Assembly: GCF_010500615.1 (NCBI RefSeq)
Contig: NZ_JAAGNX010000003.1
Coordinates: 124,001 to 188,000, forward strand
Source of the DNA: Oceanipulchritudo coccoides
GTDB lineage: Bacteria > Verrucomicrobiota > Verrucomicrobiia > Opitutales > Oceanipulchritudinaceae
Length of the DNA stretch: 64,000 bases
Direction of reading: 5' to 3'
Shown: positions 1 through 8,967 of the stretch, piece by piece
Layout: each line of letters starts with the position of its first letter
How positions within the stretch are numbered: the first letter of the stretch is position 1
Program-made: the position numbers and the translations under genes
The notes under the pieces: model-generated
The model's database searches: none
Seen by the model: only the letters and a program-made list of their open reading frames with translations
Told to the model about the DNA's origin: nothing

Positions 1-224
1 GTGAAATCCTGAAGGCGCTTGATATCAAGCCGCAGGTTGCTCCATCGACGAGCGAACTCTCCGTCCTTCTCGACAAGGACATTCCGTCACTGACGCTTGG
101 GCTCACCGAGGGTGACAACAAGCACAAGCTCGACGAAGCAATCCGGATCAAACCGATGTTCAGCGGGCTGGCCCAGCTGATCGCCACGCTGCAATGCATC
201 GATAACCAATTTGAAGATGAGTAA
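1..224 (+). CDS. M20-type metallopeptidase, C-terminal fragment
   Basis: The window opens inside this reading frame, which is open from base 3 and stops with TAA at 222-224, giving about 73 residues. The tail contains IPSLTLGLTEGDNKHKLDE followed by a helix-like FSGLAQLIATLQ, which resembles the C-terminal end of M20 family peptidases and deacetylases, where a Gly-rich turn, a His and a Glu close the catalytic domain and a last helix follows. The assignment rests on this short tail only, so the substrate is unknown. The last 8 bases overlap the likely start of gpgS, which suggests translational coupling. Confidence 0.5.
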   Translation, partial: EILKALDIKPQVAPSTSELSVLLDKDIPSLTLGLTEGDNKHKLDEAIRIKPMFSGLAQLIATLQCIDNQFEDE

Positions 225-1206
225 TATAGAAAAATGGCTTGAATCCAACACCTTCCATCACGGCGAGTTCTGGGATCTCCTCGAGCTCGTGAAGATGAAG
301 GAAAAGAAGGATCTGAAGATCTCCCTGTGCATTCCCACGCTCAATGAAGAAAAGACAATTGGTAAGGAAATTGTCATTTTCAAGAGTGAGCTGATGGATC
401 GCTACCCATTGATTGATGAAATTGCCGTGATTGATTCCGGGTCAACGGACAAGACGCGCGAGACCGCGGCCGCTTTTGGTGCGGATGTCTATCTCTCGTC
501 GGAAATCCTCCCCAGTGAGGGCTTTAAGCGCGGTAAGGGAGAAAACCTCTGGAAGGCGATCTATCAACTGGAAGGCGATATCATCTGCTATGTCGATGCG
601 GATATTAAGAACATTCACCCGCGCTTTGCCACCGGATTGATTGCCCCCTTGATCCAGCGGGATCAAATGCAGTACGTGAAGGCGTTTTATGACCGGCCAC
701 TTGCCTTCTCGCAAGGCGTACGCCCCTCAGGGGGTGGTCGGGTCACGGAAATTCTTGTCCGTCCACTCTTCTCACTCTTCTTTCCCGAGCTGACTTCGCT
801 GATCCAGCCACTGTCTGGGGAATACGCGGTCCGCCGGGAGGTCCTTGAGAGCATTCCTTTTCCCATTGGATACGGCGTGGAGACATCACACATCATTGAT
901 GTCTACATGAAGTATGGCCTCGACGCCTTCGGGCAGACCGACTTGGACCAGCGGGTCCACCGAAATCAATCAACTCTGGATCTGGGCAAGATGGCCTTTG
1001 GTATCCTGCAAAGTTTCCTCAACCGCATGGAAGCCTATGACCTGGTCGATAAACTACCGGAAATGTCGAACATCTTCCGGCAATTCCAGGCTGAGGGAAA
1101 CAGGTACGAGCAGGTCCTCAAGGAAATCATTGAAGAAGAGCGGCCACCGATGATTGAGATTGCTGAATACAGGGAAAAGTTCGGCCTCAAGAAACCAAAG
1201 AAGTAA
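217..1206 (+). CDS. gpgS: Glucosyl-3-phosphoglycerate synthase
   Basis: A GT-A fold glycosyltransferase (GT81/GT2-like) that by family transfers glucose from an NDP-glucose to 3-phosphoglycerate, the first step to the compatible solute glucosylglycerate. Visible motifs are IPTLNEE near residue 39, DSGSTD near 73, a GKG near 107, the metal-binding VDAD near 127, and the acceptor-side PLSGEYAVRR and GYGVETSHIID stretches typical of GpgS. Length (about 329 aa) matches the family. ATG 217 is preferred over TTG 211, because it gives the short overlap with the upstream stop codon. The matching phosphatase GpgP is not in the window. The next gene, six bases on, is another glycosyltransferase. Confidence 0.85.
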   Translation: MSNIEKWLESNTFHHGEFWDLLELVKMKEKKDLKISLCIPTLNEEKTIGKEIVIFKSELMDRYPLIDEIAVIDSGSTDKTRETAAAFGADVYLSSEILPSEGFKRGKGENLWKAIYQLEGDIICYVDADIKNIHPRFATGLIAPLIQRDQMQYVKAFYDRPLAFSQGVRPSGGGRVTEILVRPLFSLFFPELTSLIQPLSGEYAVRREVLESIPFPIGYGVETSHIIDVYMKYGLDAFGQTDLDQRVHRNQSTLDLGKMAFGILQSFLNRMEAYDLVDKLPEMSNIFRQFQAEGNRYEQVLKEIIEEERPPMIEIAEYREKFGLKKPKK

Positions 1207-1212
1207 TCGGCC

Positions 1213-2661
1213 ATGCGGCTGGCTATTATCCATTATCACTTGCGCAAGGGAGGCGTTACCCGCGTCATTTCTTCCGCGCTGGAAGCGCTTGGCGATCAGG
1301 TGGAAGCATCGGTTGTTCTTTCCTCAACTGAATCGGAGGAGGCCCTGCCATGCAGCGTGGGAGTGATTCCTCCCCTTGCCTATGATGATCAGGCCACAAC
1401 CGAAAAGGCAGATGCGCTTTACCAGGCAGTCCGCGAAACGGCACGCCAACATCTTGGAGGAGATCCCGATGTCTGGCACATCCACAACCATAGTCTTGGA
1501 AAGAACGCCTGTTTCCCCGAGGTCCTGCGGCGGTTGATTGATGACGGTGCCCGAGTCCTGCTACAGATTCATGACTTTGCCGAAGATGGACGGCCTGGAA
1601 ATTACAAGACCCGGCAAAAACCCTACGAGGACGGCACCTTTTCAGACGCGGACAAGGCACTGTATCCGGTTGCCCCGCAAATCGGCTATGCCGTTCTCAA
1701 TGGCCGCGATTTGGCAATTCTCAAGTCAGCAGGCATTCCAGAGAGCAATCTCTTCTGGTTGCCCAATGCGGTTTCCATTCCAGACTTTTCAGATGAGGAG
1801 ATGAAGCGGGAACGTCACCCGGATGAGGTGCCGCTGATCCTTTATCCAACCCGGGCTATCCGTCGGAAAAATGTAGGGGAATTGTTACTACTCGCTGCAA
1901 CCAATCCGGGATACCGCTTTGCGACGACACTATCCCCTAAAAATCCACAATGGACTCCCATCCATGATGATTGGGCAGCCCTTGCGAAAGAGTTGAACTT
2001 GCCGGTTGAGTTTGCCCTTGGCGAGCAAGCGGGTCACACCTATGCGTCTTTGATCAGTGAAGCCCATGCGATGGTCTCGACGAGCGTTGGGGAGGGCTTC
2101 GGCCTGGCCTTTCTCGAGCCATGGCTTCTGGGTAAACCGGTCACTGGTCGGGACCTTCCGGAAGTAACGGGTGACTTCAAGGAAAACGGGATTCACCTGC
2201 CAGATTTGTATCCGGAATGGCAAATCCCCTGCTCGCTCTTCGATGTAACGGGATTTAAGGAACGTTTTATCCAGTGCCTGAACGCCATCTACACAGCATA
2301 TGGAAGGTCCTTGAAAAGCGATTTGCTGGAAGATGTCTGGAACGAACTCATCAGCAATGACACGGTTGATTTTTCATGTCTCGACGAAACCGCCCAGGCA
2401 GAGGCGATCCGGGCGGTATGTGCGAGCAATGAGAGCCTTGTCACCTCGCCCGTTAACATGGACGCACTTGATCAGTCCGTGATCTCCTCAAATTCACAAC
2501 GGATCCGGGAGAATTATGGGCTCGATCACTACGGCAAATCCCTCGCGGAAATCTACCAAACGTTGGGGCAGGCAAAGCCCGCCAAGGCGGGATCGGTCAA
2601 CGCGGACCTTGTCCTGAACGCCTTCCTCGATCCGTCCCGGTTGCGTATGCTCAGGTCGTGA
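1213..2661 (+). CDS. GT4-like glycosyltransferase
   Basis: A 482-residue cytosolic glycosyltransferase of GT-B type. The N-terminus (MRLAIIHYHLRKGGVTRVI) has the Gly-rich acceptor loop of GT4 enzymes. A TRAIRRKNVGELL stretch near residue 214 matches the donor-phosphate-binding Arg/Lys region. GEGFGLAFLEPWLLGKPV near residue 294 is the E-x7-E donor motif. It starts six bases after gpgS and is probably co-transcribed. The pairing suggests a role in glucosylglycerate or a glycoside derived from it, but the acceptor cannot be read from the sequence. The C-terminal 100 residues are not typical of GT4 and I do not recognise them. Confidence 0.7.
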   Translation: MRLAIIHYHLRKGGVTRVISSALEALGDQVEASVVLSSTESEEALPCSVGVIPPLAYDDQATTEKADALYQAVRETARQHLGGDPDVWHIHNHSLGKNACFPEVLRRLIDDGARVLLQIHDFAEDGRPGNYKTRQKPYEDGTFSDADKALYPVAPQIGYAVLNGRDLAILKSAGIPESNLFWLPNAVSIPDFSDEEMKRERHPDEVPLILYPTRAIRRKNVGELLLLAATNPGYRFATTLSPKNPQWTPIHDDWAALAKELNLPVEFALGEQAGHTYASLISEAHAMVSTSVGEGFGLAFLEPWLLGKPVTGRDLPEVTGDFKENGIHLPDLYPEWQIPCSLFDVTGFKERFIQCLNAIYTAYGRSLKSDLLEDVWNELISNDTVDFSCLDETAQAEAIRAVCASNESLVTSPVNMDALDQSVISSNSQRIRENYGLDHYGKSLAEIYQTLGQAKPAKAGSVNADLVLNAFLDPSRLRMLRS

Positions 2662-2754
2662 GGAATTTTTTGTATAAATCGCGTGCGAGCAGGGTATAAA
2701 GATCAAATATAATCATTTGCCAATGGTCCCAATCTGCCAAACATCCTCAATCCT

Positions 2755-3669
2755 ATGAGCAACGCACCCACGCTTCTCGTTCTCGCTGCCGGAATGGGCA
2801 GCCGCTACGGCGGCCTCAAACAACTCGATCCGATGGGACCAAACAATGAGACCGTTTTGGATTACTCGGTCCATGATGCCATGCGCGCTGGTTTCGGAAA
2901 GGTCGTCTTTGTCATACGCCGCGACATTGAAGAGGCTTTTCGCGAATCAATTGGCAAGCGCTATGAGAAGCAAGTTGAAATTGGTTATGCCTTCCAGGAA
3001 TTAGATGACCTACCAGCTGGTTTCCTTGTCCCGGAGGGCCGGACCAAGCCATGGGGCACCGCGCACGCCCTCAGGGCAGCACGCGACCAAGTCATCGGAC
3101 CCTTCGCGGTCATCAACGCCGACGACTTTTACGGGGCCGATGCATACCGGGTCCTTGCGGATTACTTTTCTTCGAACAAGGGCTCGGGTAAGCTGCCCAT
3201 GTGTATGGTCGGCTACCCGTTGGTCAATACGCTCTCGGAGCATGGATCGGTCAACCGGGGCATTTGTGAGTCCCGAGACGACCAATTGCTCTCGGTCCGG
3301 GAAGTGACCGGAATTGCACGCAAGGAAAACGCTATCATCACTGGCGAGGAGGCCGATGGAAAGCCTGTCGAACTAGATCCAAAGAGCCTCGTCTCCATGA
3401 ACTTCTGGGGCTTCACCGCCGAAATATTTGATCCCTTGGAAAGTGCCTTCTCGGCATTCCTTGAAACTTATGGTGAAGAGCCCAAATCAGAGTTCTACAT
3501 CCCGGCCTTCATTGACGAGCTGATCCGTACGGGCAAGACGAGCTGTGATCTTCTGCAAACCTCCGCAAGCTGGTTTGGCGTCACTTATCCCGGTGACAAG
3601 CCGATCGTCCAGCAACGCTTGCGCGAATTGATCGCCGACGACGTCTATCCCAGCCCGCTAATGTCCTGA
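2755..3669 (+). CDS. Sugar-phosphate nucleotidyltransferase family protein
   Basis: A 304-residue protein that opens with the nucleotide-binding signature LVLAAGMGSRYGGLKQLDPM, close to the G-x-G-(T/S)-R-x8-K pattern of NTP-transferases. An INADDFYG motif near residue 120 supplies the metal-binding Asp pair. This subfamily is usually annotated only as nucleotidyltransferase, and its sugar substrate is not established. A 93-bp gap separates it from the glycosyltransferase upstream, and the next gene begins one base after its stop. A function in activating a sugar for gpgS or its neighbour is possible but is inference. Confidence 0.75.
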   Translation: MSNAPTLLVLAAGMGSRYGGLKQLDPMGPNNETVLDYSVHDAMRAGFGKVVFVIRRDIEEAFRESIGKRYEKQVEIGYAFQELDDLPAGFLVPEGRTKPWGTAHALRAARDQVIGPFAVINADDFYGADAYRVLADYFSSNKGSGKLPMCMVGYPLVNTLSEHGSVNRGICESRDDQLLSVREVTGIARKENAIITGEEADGKPVELDPKSLVSMNFWGFTAEIFDPLESAFSAFLETYGEEPKSEFYIPAFIDELIRTGKTSCDLLQTSASWFGVTYPGDKPIVQQRLRELIADDVYPSPLMS

Positions 3670-3670
3670 A

Positions 3671-4042
3671 ATGCCTCCTGAGCGGCAAGTTTACCTCATG
3701 CGGGGAATCCGGGGATGCTGTCCACGGTGCTCCGGAAAAAATGTATTCAAATCCCGCTACAGGCTGCACGAATATTGTCCGGCTTGCGGACTTCCCCTTG
3801 AGCATGAGGACGGATGGAGCCTCGGGGCCATTCCACTTAATTACAGCATTACCTGCCTCCTCTGGGTCCTGCCCGTGGGAATGGCCTTTCTGTTTGGATG
3901 GATTCCCATCAAGGTCGCCCTTCTTCTGGCCGGGCTCGGCGCGCTTATTTTGCCGTTTCTGACCTACCGGTTTTCCAAAGTCCTCTGGATCGGCATCTAT
4001 TATGCCGTTCTTCCGCATGAGGTTCGGCAGCGTGACACTTGA
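3671..4042 (+). CDS. DUF983 small membrane protein
   Basis: A 123-residue protein with an N-terminal zinc-ribbon-like pair of motifs (CPRC near 17-20 and CPAC near 36-39), followed by two hydrophobic segments at about 57-77 and 80-98. This arrangement is the DUF983 family, whose function is unknown. Translation may start at the ATG given, one base after the upstream stop, or at the internal ATG 3698 just before the zinc ribbon. It is likely in one transcript with the nucleotidyltransferase. Confidence 0.75.
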   Translation: MPPERQVYLMRGIRGCCPRCSGKNVFKSRYRLHEYCPACGLPLEHEDGWSLGAIPLNYSITCLLWVLPVGMAFLFGWIPIKVALLLAGLGALILPFLTYRFSKVLWIGIYYAVLPHEVRQRDT

Positions 4043-4073
4043 CCCTTTCTGTTCAGGTGTATAGGAACGGGTC

Positions 4074-4517
4074 ATGAAACTCTCACGATTAGTCACATTC
4101 ACCCTTCTCTGCCTCCTTGTTCATCTATCTGCCACGGCTGCTGGAATGACCGGCATCTGGAAGACGATTGATGATGCCACCGGCAAAACAAAATCGCTCG
4201 TGGAGATCTACCGGACTCCTGAAGGACAACTGGAAGGCCGAATTATCGAAATTCTCCACAGTGACCGCGGACCGAATCCGCTTTGTGATGACTGCCCGGG
4301 CGACCGTAAGGGAAAGCCAATCAAGGGAATGGTCATTCTCTGGGACATGGACTCCGCATCCGAAACCAAGGCTGTGGGCGGGCGTATCCTCGATCCCAAG
4401 AACGGCAAGGTCTACAAGGCAAAACTCAGCCTGCGCGATGATGGCAAATTGGAGGTGCGTGGATTCATCGGCTTCTCGCTCCTGGGCCGGACACAGGTCT
4501 GGGAACCAGCCAGCTAA
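4074..4517 (+). CDS. DUF2147 secreted protein
   Basis: A 147-residue protein with a clear signal peptide (about residues 1-22, ending SATAAG). The mature part begins MTGIWKTIDDATGK and contains EGRIIEIL, a CDDCPGDRKGKPIKG loop with two Cys, and a C-terminal beta-rich segment ending VWEPAS. This matches DUF2147, a small periplasmic lipocalin-like family of unknown role. The stop codon directly abuts the 3' end of the convergent xth gene, leaving no room for a separate terminator. Confidence 0.75.
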   Translation: MKLSRLVTFTLLCLLVHLSATAAGMTGIWKTIDDATGKTKSLVEIYRTPEGQLEGRIIEILHSDRGPNPLCDDCPGDRKGKPIKGMVILWDMDSASETKAVGGRILDPKNGKVYKAKLSLRDDGKLEVRGFIGFSLLGRTQVWEPAS

Positions 4518-5276
4518 TCACACTTCCAGATCGATCCCGACCGGGCAATGATCCGAACCGGTCACCTCGGGCCGGATAAAGGCGCTTTGCATGCGCTCCT
4601 TGAACATATCGGAGACGCAGACGTAGTCTATCCGCCAACCCACGTTGCGCGCCCGTGCACCGGCCCGGTAACTCCACCAGGAATACTGCCCGGTCTGATC
4701 ATTGAAATGACGGAAGGAATCGATAAAGCCAGCCTCCAAGTGCTTCTCAAAAGCTTCCCGTTCCTCATCAGTGAACCCGGCACTGCCTCGGTTTGATTTG
4801 GGATTGGCCAAGTCAATCTCCTTGTGGGCGACGTTGAGGTCCCCACAAAACACAACAGGTTTTGTCCTCGCGAGTGTGGCACAATGTTCCCTGAAAGCCT
4901 CATCCCATACACTCGTGCGGAATCGTAAGCGGGAGAGGTCTCCCTTTGCGTTGGGCGTGTAGACATTGACCAGATGAAAAGAGGGAAATTCAAGGGTCTG
5001 GGCGCGCCCTTCGGCGTCCCCTTCCGGCTCCCCAATACCAGCATGATAGTTTGCCGGCTCGGACTTGGATAGAATCATCGTTCCGGAATAGCCCTTGCGC
5101 TGGGCCGGGTTCCAGAATGCGGTGTAACCGTCGGGCACTTGCCAGTCAACCTGCTCAGGATTTGCCTTGATTTCCTGAAAGCAGTAGACATCCGCCTGCT
5201 CCGTTTGCAGGTAATCCTGCAGGCCCTTACCAAGGACCGCACGCAGCCCATTCACATTCCATGAGACAATCCTCAT
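4518..5276 (-). CDS. xth: Exodeoxyribonuclease III
   Basis: A 252-residue endonuclease/exonuclease/phosphatase-fold enzyme for base-excision repair, cleaving at abasic sites. The N-terminus MRIVSWNVNGLRA, the metal-ligand Glu in CFQEIKA (near 35), GDLNVAHKEIDLANPKSN (near 143) and the C-terminal GSDHCPVGIDLEV are all classic ExoIII motifs, and the length is normal. The start overlaps the stop of the upstream SET gene by four bases (ATGA), so the two are very likely one operon. Confidence 0.92.
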   Translation of the reverse strand: MRIVSWNVNGLRAVLGKGLQDYLQTEQADVYCFQEIKANPEQVDWQVPDGYTAFWNPAQRKGYSGTMILSKSEPANYHAGIGEPEGDAEGRAQTLEFPSFHLVNVYTPNAKGDLSRLRFRTSVWDEAFREHCATLARTKPVVFCGDLNVAHKEIDLANPKSNRGSAGFTDEEREAFEKHLEAGFIDSFRHFNDQTGQYSWWSYRAGARARNVGWRIDYVCVSDMFKERMQSAFIRPEVTGSDHCPVGIDLEV

Positions 5277-5815
5277 GCTGTTTTTGTACTCTTCTTTCCA
5301 CTACGTTTCCGCAGGGTCCGCTTCAATTTGGGCCATTGCTCCCTCGACACGATAAAGCCGACACACTCATCCGTCCCGCAACGGCAAGGATGATCAAGGA
5401 AGTGCTCAATATCATAACCGTAATCGAAGGTGATCTCCTCGCCTGGAAGAATTTCGCGCAAGGCAAAGAGCCAGAGCTGGTCGTCCTCATTGACCATCTC
5501 CGCATTGGGCTCGCAAGAGTGATTGATCAGGCGGGCGTCATTGTAGGACTTATTCCCGTCCAAATCGTGCGTCTCGTTCAGGTCAAATATGTAAACAGAG
5601 GCCCCGCCGGTCTTCTTCGACTCTTCAAAAAGGTCCAAGCCACGCCGGTTGGATTCCTCCTTGTCGATGAGTTCCCCAACATACTCGATGATCCGCGTAC
5701 CCTTGCGAATGGTTCGGGACGCGAAAACACCCATTCCATGGATCGGTGAGCGGCGAATTTCGCAAAATGGATTCACCTGTTTGACCGGACTTGGTAGCTT
5801 TGGAAACTTTACCAT
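5273..5815 (-). CDS. SET-domain protein (putative lysine methyltransferase)
   Basis: A compact SET protein of about 180 residues. It shows the N-terminal PIHGMGVFA turn, the SAM-binding and pseudoknot motif INHSCEPNAE, GEEITFDYGYD, and a post-SET-like cysteine cluster (CRCGTDEC), so all elements of an active SET methyltransferase are present. The target protein in bacteria is unknown. ATG 5815 is chosen because the conserved part starts soon after. An in-frame ATG at 5836 with an upstream GGGAGG is an alternative, and the longest frame would overlap the divergent TPR gene. It overlaps xth by four bases. Confidence 0.78.
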   Translation of the reverse strand: MVKFPKLPSPVKQVNPFCEIRRSPIHGMGVFASRTIRKGTRIIEYVGELIDKEESNRRGLDLFEESKKTGGASVYIFDLNETHDLDGNKSYNDARLINHSCEPNAEMVNEDDQLWLFALREILPGEEITFDYGYDIEHFLDHPCRCGTDECVGFIVSREQWPKLKRTLRKRSGKKSTKTA

Positions 5816-5895
5816 GGAGAGAATCGAAATGCCCATCGCCTCCCATGCAATAAAAATTCCTTTCCAAATGGCAAAAGCTGCGATTCCCTCAAGAC

Positions 5896-6237
5896 ATGGA
5901 AGAGGAAAAGGCGCAAGCACTTGTGGACGATGCAACCTTTGATTTCACAATGGGTGAGCACGATGCAGCCCTGGAAAAGCTGGAAAAGGCGGTCAAGTTG
6001 GATCCGGCCTGCTTTTCCGCATGGCATGCCATGGCGGAGATCTACTTTGACCGGGATAACCTTGAAAAGGCCCTTGAGGCAGGAACGATCGCTGTTGGCC
6101 TGAAAGAGGACGATGTCCATATCCACACGACCCTTTCCCGCATATGGATGGAATCGGGCAATAAGGAAGAAGCTGAAAAACACGGGGCCCGGGCGCGTGT
6201 CCTCGGGTGGAAGGAACAACTGAAAGAGGACGAATGA
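5896..6237 (+). CDS. Small TPR-repeat protein
   Basis: A 113-residue helical protein with about two and a half tetratricopeptide repeats. The pattern is visible in GEHDAALEKLEKAVKLDP, ACFSAWHAMAEIYFDRDNLE and VHIHTTLSRIWMESGNKEEA. No signal peptide or membrane segment is present, so a cytosolic scaffold role is likely. It is divergent from the SET gene with about 80 bp between starts, and 126 bp upstream of accA. Partner proteins are not evident. Confidence 0.75.
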   Translation: MEEEKAQALVDDATFDFTMGEHDAALEKLEKAVKLDPACFSAWHAMAEIYFDRDNLEKALEAGTIAVGLKEDDVHIHTTLSRIWMESGNKEEAEKHGARARVLGWKEQLKEDE

Positions 6238-6363
6238 GCCGTTGAGAGCGTTTCCCCCGCGACTTCGCCGCATAAAGCCGCTCCCTACGTGCCTTGGATT
6301 TCCTCGAAACCGACGCCATTGACAGCCAGCCGCAATGTCATTTAGCCTACGCCTTTAAAATCT

Positions 6364-7335
6364 ATGGATAAGGCTGAATTTACTCTCGAGTTTGAAAAAC
6401 CGCTTCGCGATCTCCAGTTACGGCTGGAGGAGCTGTTGGCGGCTTCCAAGGAACAGAATTTTGATGTCTCGACCGAGGCAGAGGCCATCCGAACACGCCT
6501 TGAGGAAACAAAACGGGACATTTATACGCATCTTACCCCATGGCAGCGGGTCCAGCTGGCCCGCCACCCGAAGCGCCCTTATTCCCTCGATTACATCGGC
6601 CGAATCTTTACAGGGTTCCAGGAATTGCACGGGGACCGCAATTACGGCGACGATCAGGCCCTGATCGGCGGAACCGCCTTTTTCAATGGCAAACCTGTCA
6701 TGATCATCGCCCAGCAGAAGGGTCGTGACGTAAAGGAAAACCTTCGTCGCAATTTCGGCATGCCTCACCCCGAGGGATACCGCAAGGCCCTTCGCCTGAT
6801 GCAGTTGGCCGAATCCTTCAAGATGCCTGTCATCACCTTTATTGATACCAAGGCGGCCTACGCCGGTGTCGGTTCGGAGGAGCGTCACGTTTCGGAGGCG
6901 ATTGCACGGAATTTGCGTGAAATGTCTGTCCTCAAGGTACCGGTCATTGGAATTATCATTGGCGAAGGCGGCAGTGGCGGTGCTCTCGGAATTGCCGTCG
7001 TGGACAAGCTCCTTGTGCAACAGCATGCCTATTATTCTGTGATTCCGCCTGAAGGCTGCGCGGCCATTCTCTGGAGGGACCGTAAGTTTTCCGAAACAGC
7101 GGCCAATGCTCTCAAACTTGGCGCCAAGGAATTGATGGAACAAGGCATTGCCGACGAAGTGATCGAGGAACCCCTGGGCGGCGCCCATCGCGATCCTGAT
7201 GTGGCTTCCGATGCCATTCGCGAGGCCTTGGAACGCAACTTGAAGGAACTGGAAAAGCTCTCCCTGACCAAGCTTCTGGAGGCCCGTTACCAGAAATACC
7301 GCAATATGGGCGATTTCATCGACCCGCAGGCCTGA
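6364..7335 (+). CDS. accA: Acetyl-CoA carboxylase carboxyltransferase subunit alpha
   Basis: A 323-residue AccA, which transfers the carboxyl group from biotin to acetyl-CoA in the first step of fatty-acid synthesis, in a complex with AccD. Family hallmarks are the N-terminal coiled coil (about 1-55), the HLTPWQRVQLARHPKRP block, FTGFQELHGDR, the oxyanion-hole segment GEGGSGGALGIA (near 199), and YSVIPPEGCAAILW. Length is normal. accD is not in the window, as is common when the two are unlinked. It ends nine bases from the convergent oppA-like gene. Confidence 0.95.
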   Translation: MDKAEFTLEFEKPLRDLQLRLEELLAASKEQNFDVSTEAEAIRTRLEETKRDIYTHLTPWQRVQLARHPKRPYSLDYIGRIFTGFQELHGDRNYGDDQALIGGTAFFNGKPVMIIAQQKGRDVKENLRRNFGMPHPEGYRKALRLMQLAESFKMPVITFIDTKAAYAGVGSEERHVSEAIARNLREMSVLKVPVIGIIIGEGGSGGALGIAVVDKLLVQQHAYYSVIPPEGCAAILWRDRKFSETAANALKLGAKELMEQGIADEVIEEPLGGAHRDPDVASDAIREALERNLKELEKLSLTKLLEARYQKYRNMGDFIDPQA

Positions 7336-7344
7336 GCCCGGCGC

Positions 7345-8967
7345 TCACTGTGCCGCTTTCTCAAGGGAAAGATATTTCACCGGGTGCCAATCGAGAATAT
7401 TGCTGCTCCACCCCTTTAGCGAGGGATCCTTGAGATAAACCGTCACGTAATGGTACAGGGGAATTATTGCCTGTTCGCGTAAAAGAACTTGCTCGGCATC
7501 GGCGTAGAGCTGCATCCGACTAGCCGGATCGGTCGATTCATGCGCTGATTCCATACGGGCATCGTACTCCGCATTCACCCAGCCCGCCCAATTGTTGCCG
7601 CTATCAGCCGTCCAAAGATCAAGAAAGGTTGAGGGCTCCGCGTAATCGCCCATCCATGAGGCCCGGGCCAGTTCAAAATCCGCGCTTGCCCGCCGTTGCA
7701 GATAGGTCCGCCATTCCTGGTTAACGAGCTGGACCTCTATGCCGAGTTGCTTCTGCCACATGGCTTGAAGAGCTTCAGCAATCTTCCGGTGGCTTTCCGA
7801 ACTATTGAGCAGATACTCCAAGGCAGGAAAGCCTTCGCCACCGGGATAACCCGCTTCGGCCAGAATCTGGCGGGCCCTCGCCGGATCATACTCATCCGTA
7901 AAGGTGGCTTCGTAACCGGGCATGTTGGGCGGAACGAACCCGTAGGCCGGTAGTTGTCCAGCGCCAAGCAGTTTTTCAGAGATTGCCTTCCGGTTTATGG
8001 AAAGCGACAAGGCTTTCCGAACGCGGGAATCCGACAAGACGCCTTCACGGACATTGGGAAGGATGTAATAGGTCCCGAGAATCGGATCAATCCGGAGAAC
8101 CTGGGATTGTTCGCGCTGGTAAGCTGGCACTCGTGCCGGCGGCAAGGCATCCGTCACATGCAGCTGGCCCGATTGGAATGCCCGTTCCTCCGCGCCGGGC
8201 TCATCAATTGAATAATAGCGGATTCCATTCAGGGAAACTGTAGTGGAATCCCAATACAATGGGTTGCGCTCAACCTCGACATATTGGGCGGGAAGCCATT
8301 CCTTCAGGATGAAGGGACCGTTCCCGACAAACCCCTCCGCGCTGGCCCAGGCTCCGACTCGATTGGAAGCATCATCATCCGTATCCAAATGCGATGGAAT
8401 CGGATACCAGACGGGATGCATCAGCAACGATAGGAAATAGGGCACAGGCCGGGAAAGGCGGACTTCCAGCTGTGTTTCGGAGACGGCCTCAACACCAACC
8501 TCTGAAAAGTCGGTTGTCTCCGAGCGGTTGTAGGCCTCCGCTCCACCAATAACGTACAGCATCTGGGCGTACGGAGTTCCCTGGGTGGGATTCAGGGCGC
8601 GCTCCCATGCGGCAACAAAGTCCCCTGCCCTGACTGGTTTGCCATCCGACCATTTTGCATTCTTGCGTAAGGTGAAAGTCACCGTCATTCCATCATCAGC
8701 CTGGTTCCACGACTCCGCAACGGCAGGCAATGGCTCAAGGCTTTCCGGATGCGGGGAGACTAGCCCTTCATAGAGTGCCATCTGGATCGCAAGCTCGGGC
8801 AGGCCCGTTGTCACATGTGGATCAAGGGCCTGCGGTTCGGGCCCGTTTCCGATCAACAGCAATCCGTCCCTGGCAGCCTTCTCGACCAGTCTCTCACGGG
8901 CGCATCCACTGAAAGACAGAAGCAGGCAGCTTCCCGCGATCAGCGAGATAAAGGGCAGACCTCTCAC
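7345..8967 (-). CDS. oppA: Oligopeptide ABC transporter substrate-binding lipoprotein
   Basis: A 540-residue extracytoplasmic solute-binding protein of family 5. A lipoprotein signal (lipobox LSFSGC, Cys near residue 22) anchors it to a membrane. Downstream are the family signatures EPQALDPHVTTGLPE, WSDGKPVRAGDFVAAWERAL and the C-terminal VTVYLKDPSLKGW. The start is a GTG that overlaps the icd stop by one base, so the two genes are translationally linked, although no metabolic connection is obvious. No permease or ATPase genes are adjacent. Substrate is inferred to be peptides from family resemblance only. Confidence 0.85.
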   Translation of the reverse strand: MRGLPFISLIAGSCLLLSFSGCARERLVEKAARDGLLLIGNGPEPQALDPHVTTGLPELAIQMALYEGLVSPHPESLEPLPAVAESWNQADDGMTVTFTLRKNAKWSDGKPVRAGDFVAAWERALNPTQGTPYAQMLYVIGGAEAYNRSETTDFSEVGVEAVSETQLEVRLSRPVPYFLSLLMHPVWYPIPSHLDTDDDASNRVGAWASAEGFVGNGPFILKEWLPAQYVEVERNPLYWDSTTVSLNGIRYYSIDEPGAEERAFQSGQLHVTDALPPARVPAYQREQSQVLRIDPILGTYYILPNVREGVLSDSRVRKALSLSINRKAISEKLLGAGQLPAYGFVPPNMPGYEATFTDEYDPARARQILAEAGYPGGEGFPALEYLLNSSESHRKIAEALQAMWQKQLGIEVQLVNQEWRTYLQRRASADFELARASWMGDYAEPSTFLDLWTADSGNNWAGWVNAEYDARMESAHESTDPASRMQLYADAEQVLLREQAIIPLYHYVTVYLKDPSLKGWSSNILDWHPVKYLSLEKAAQ

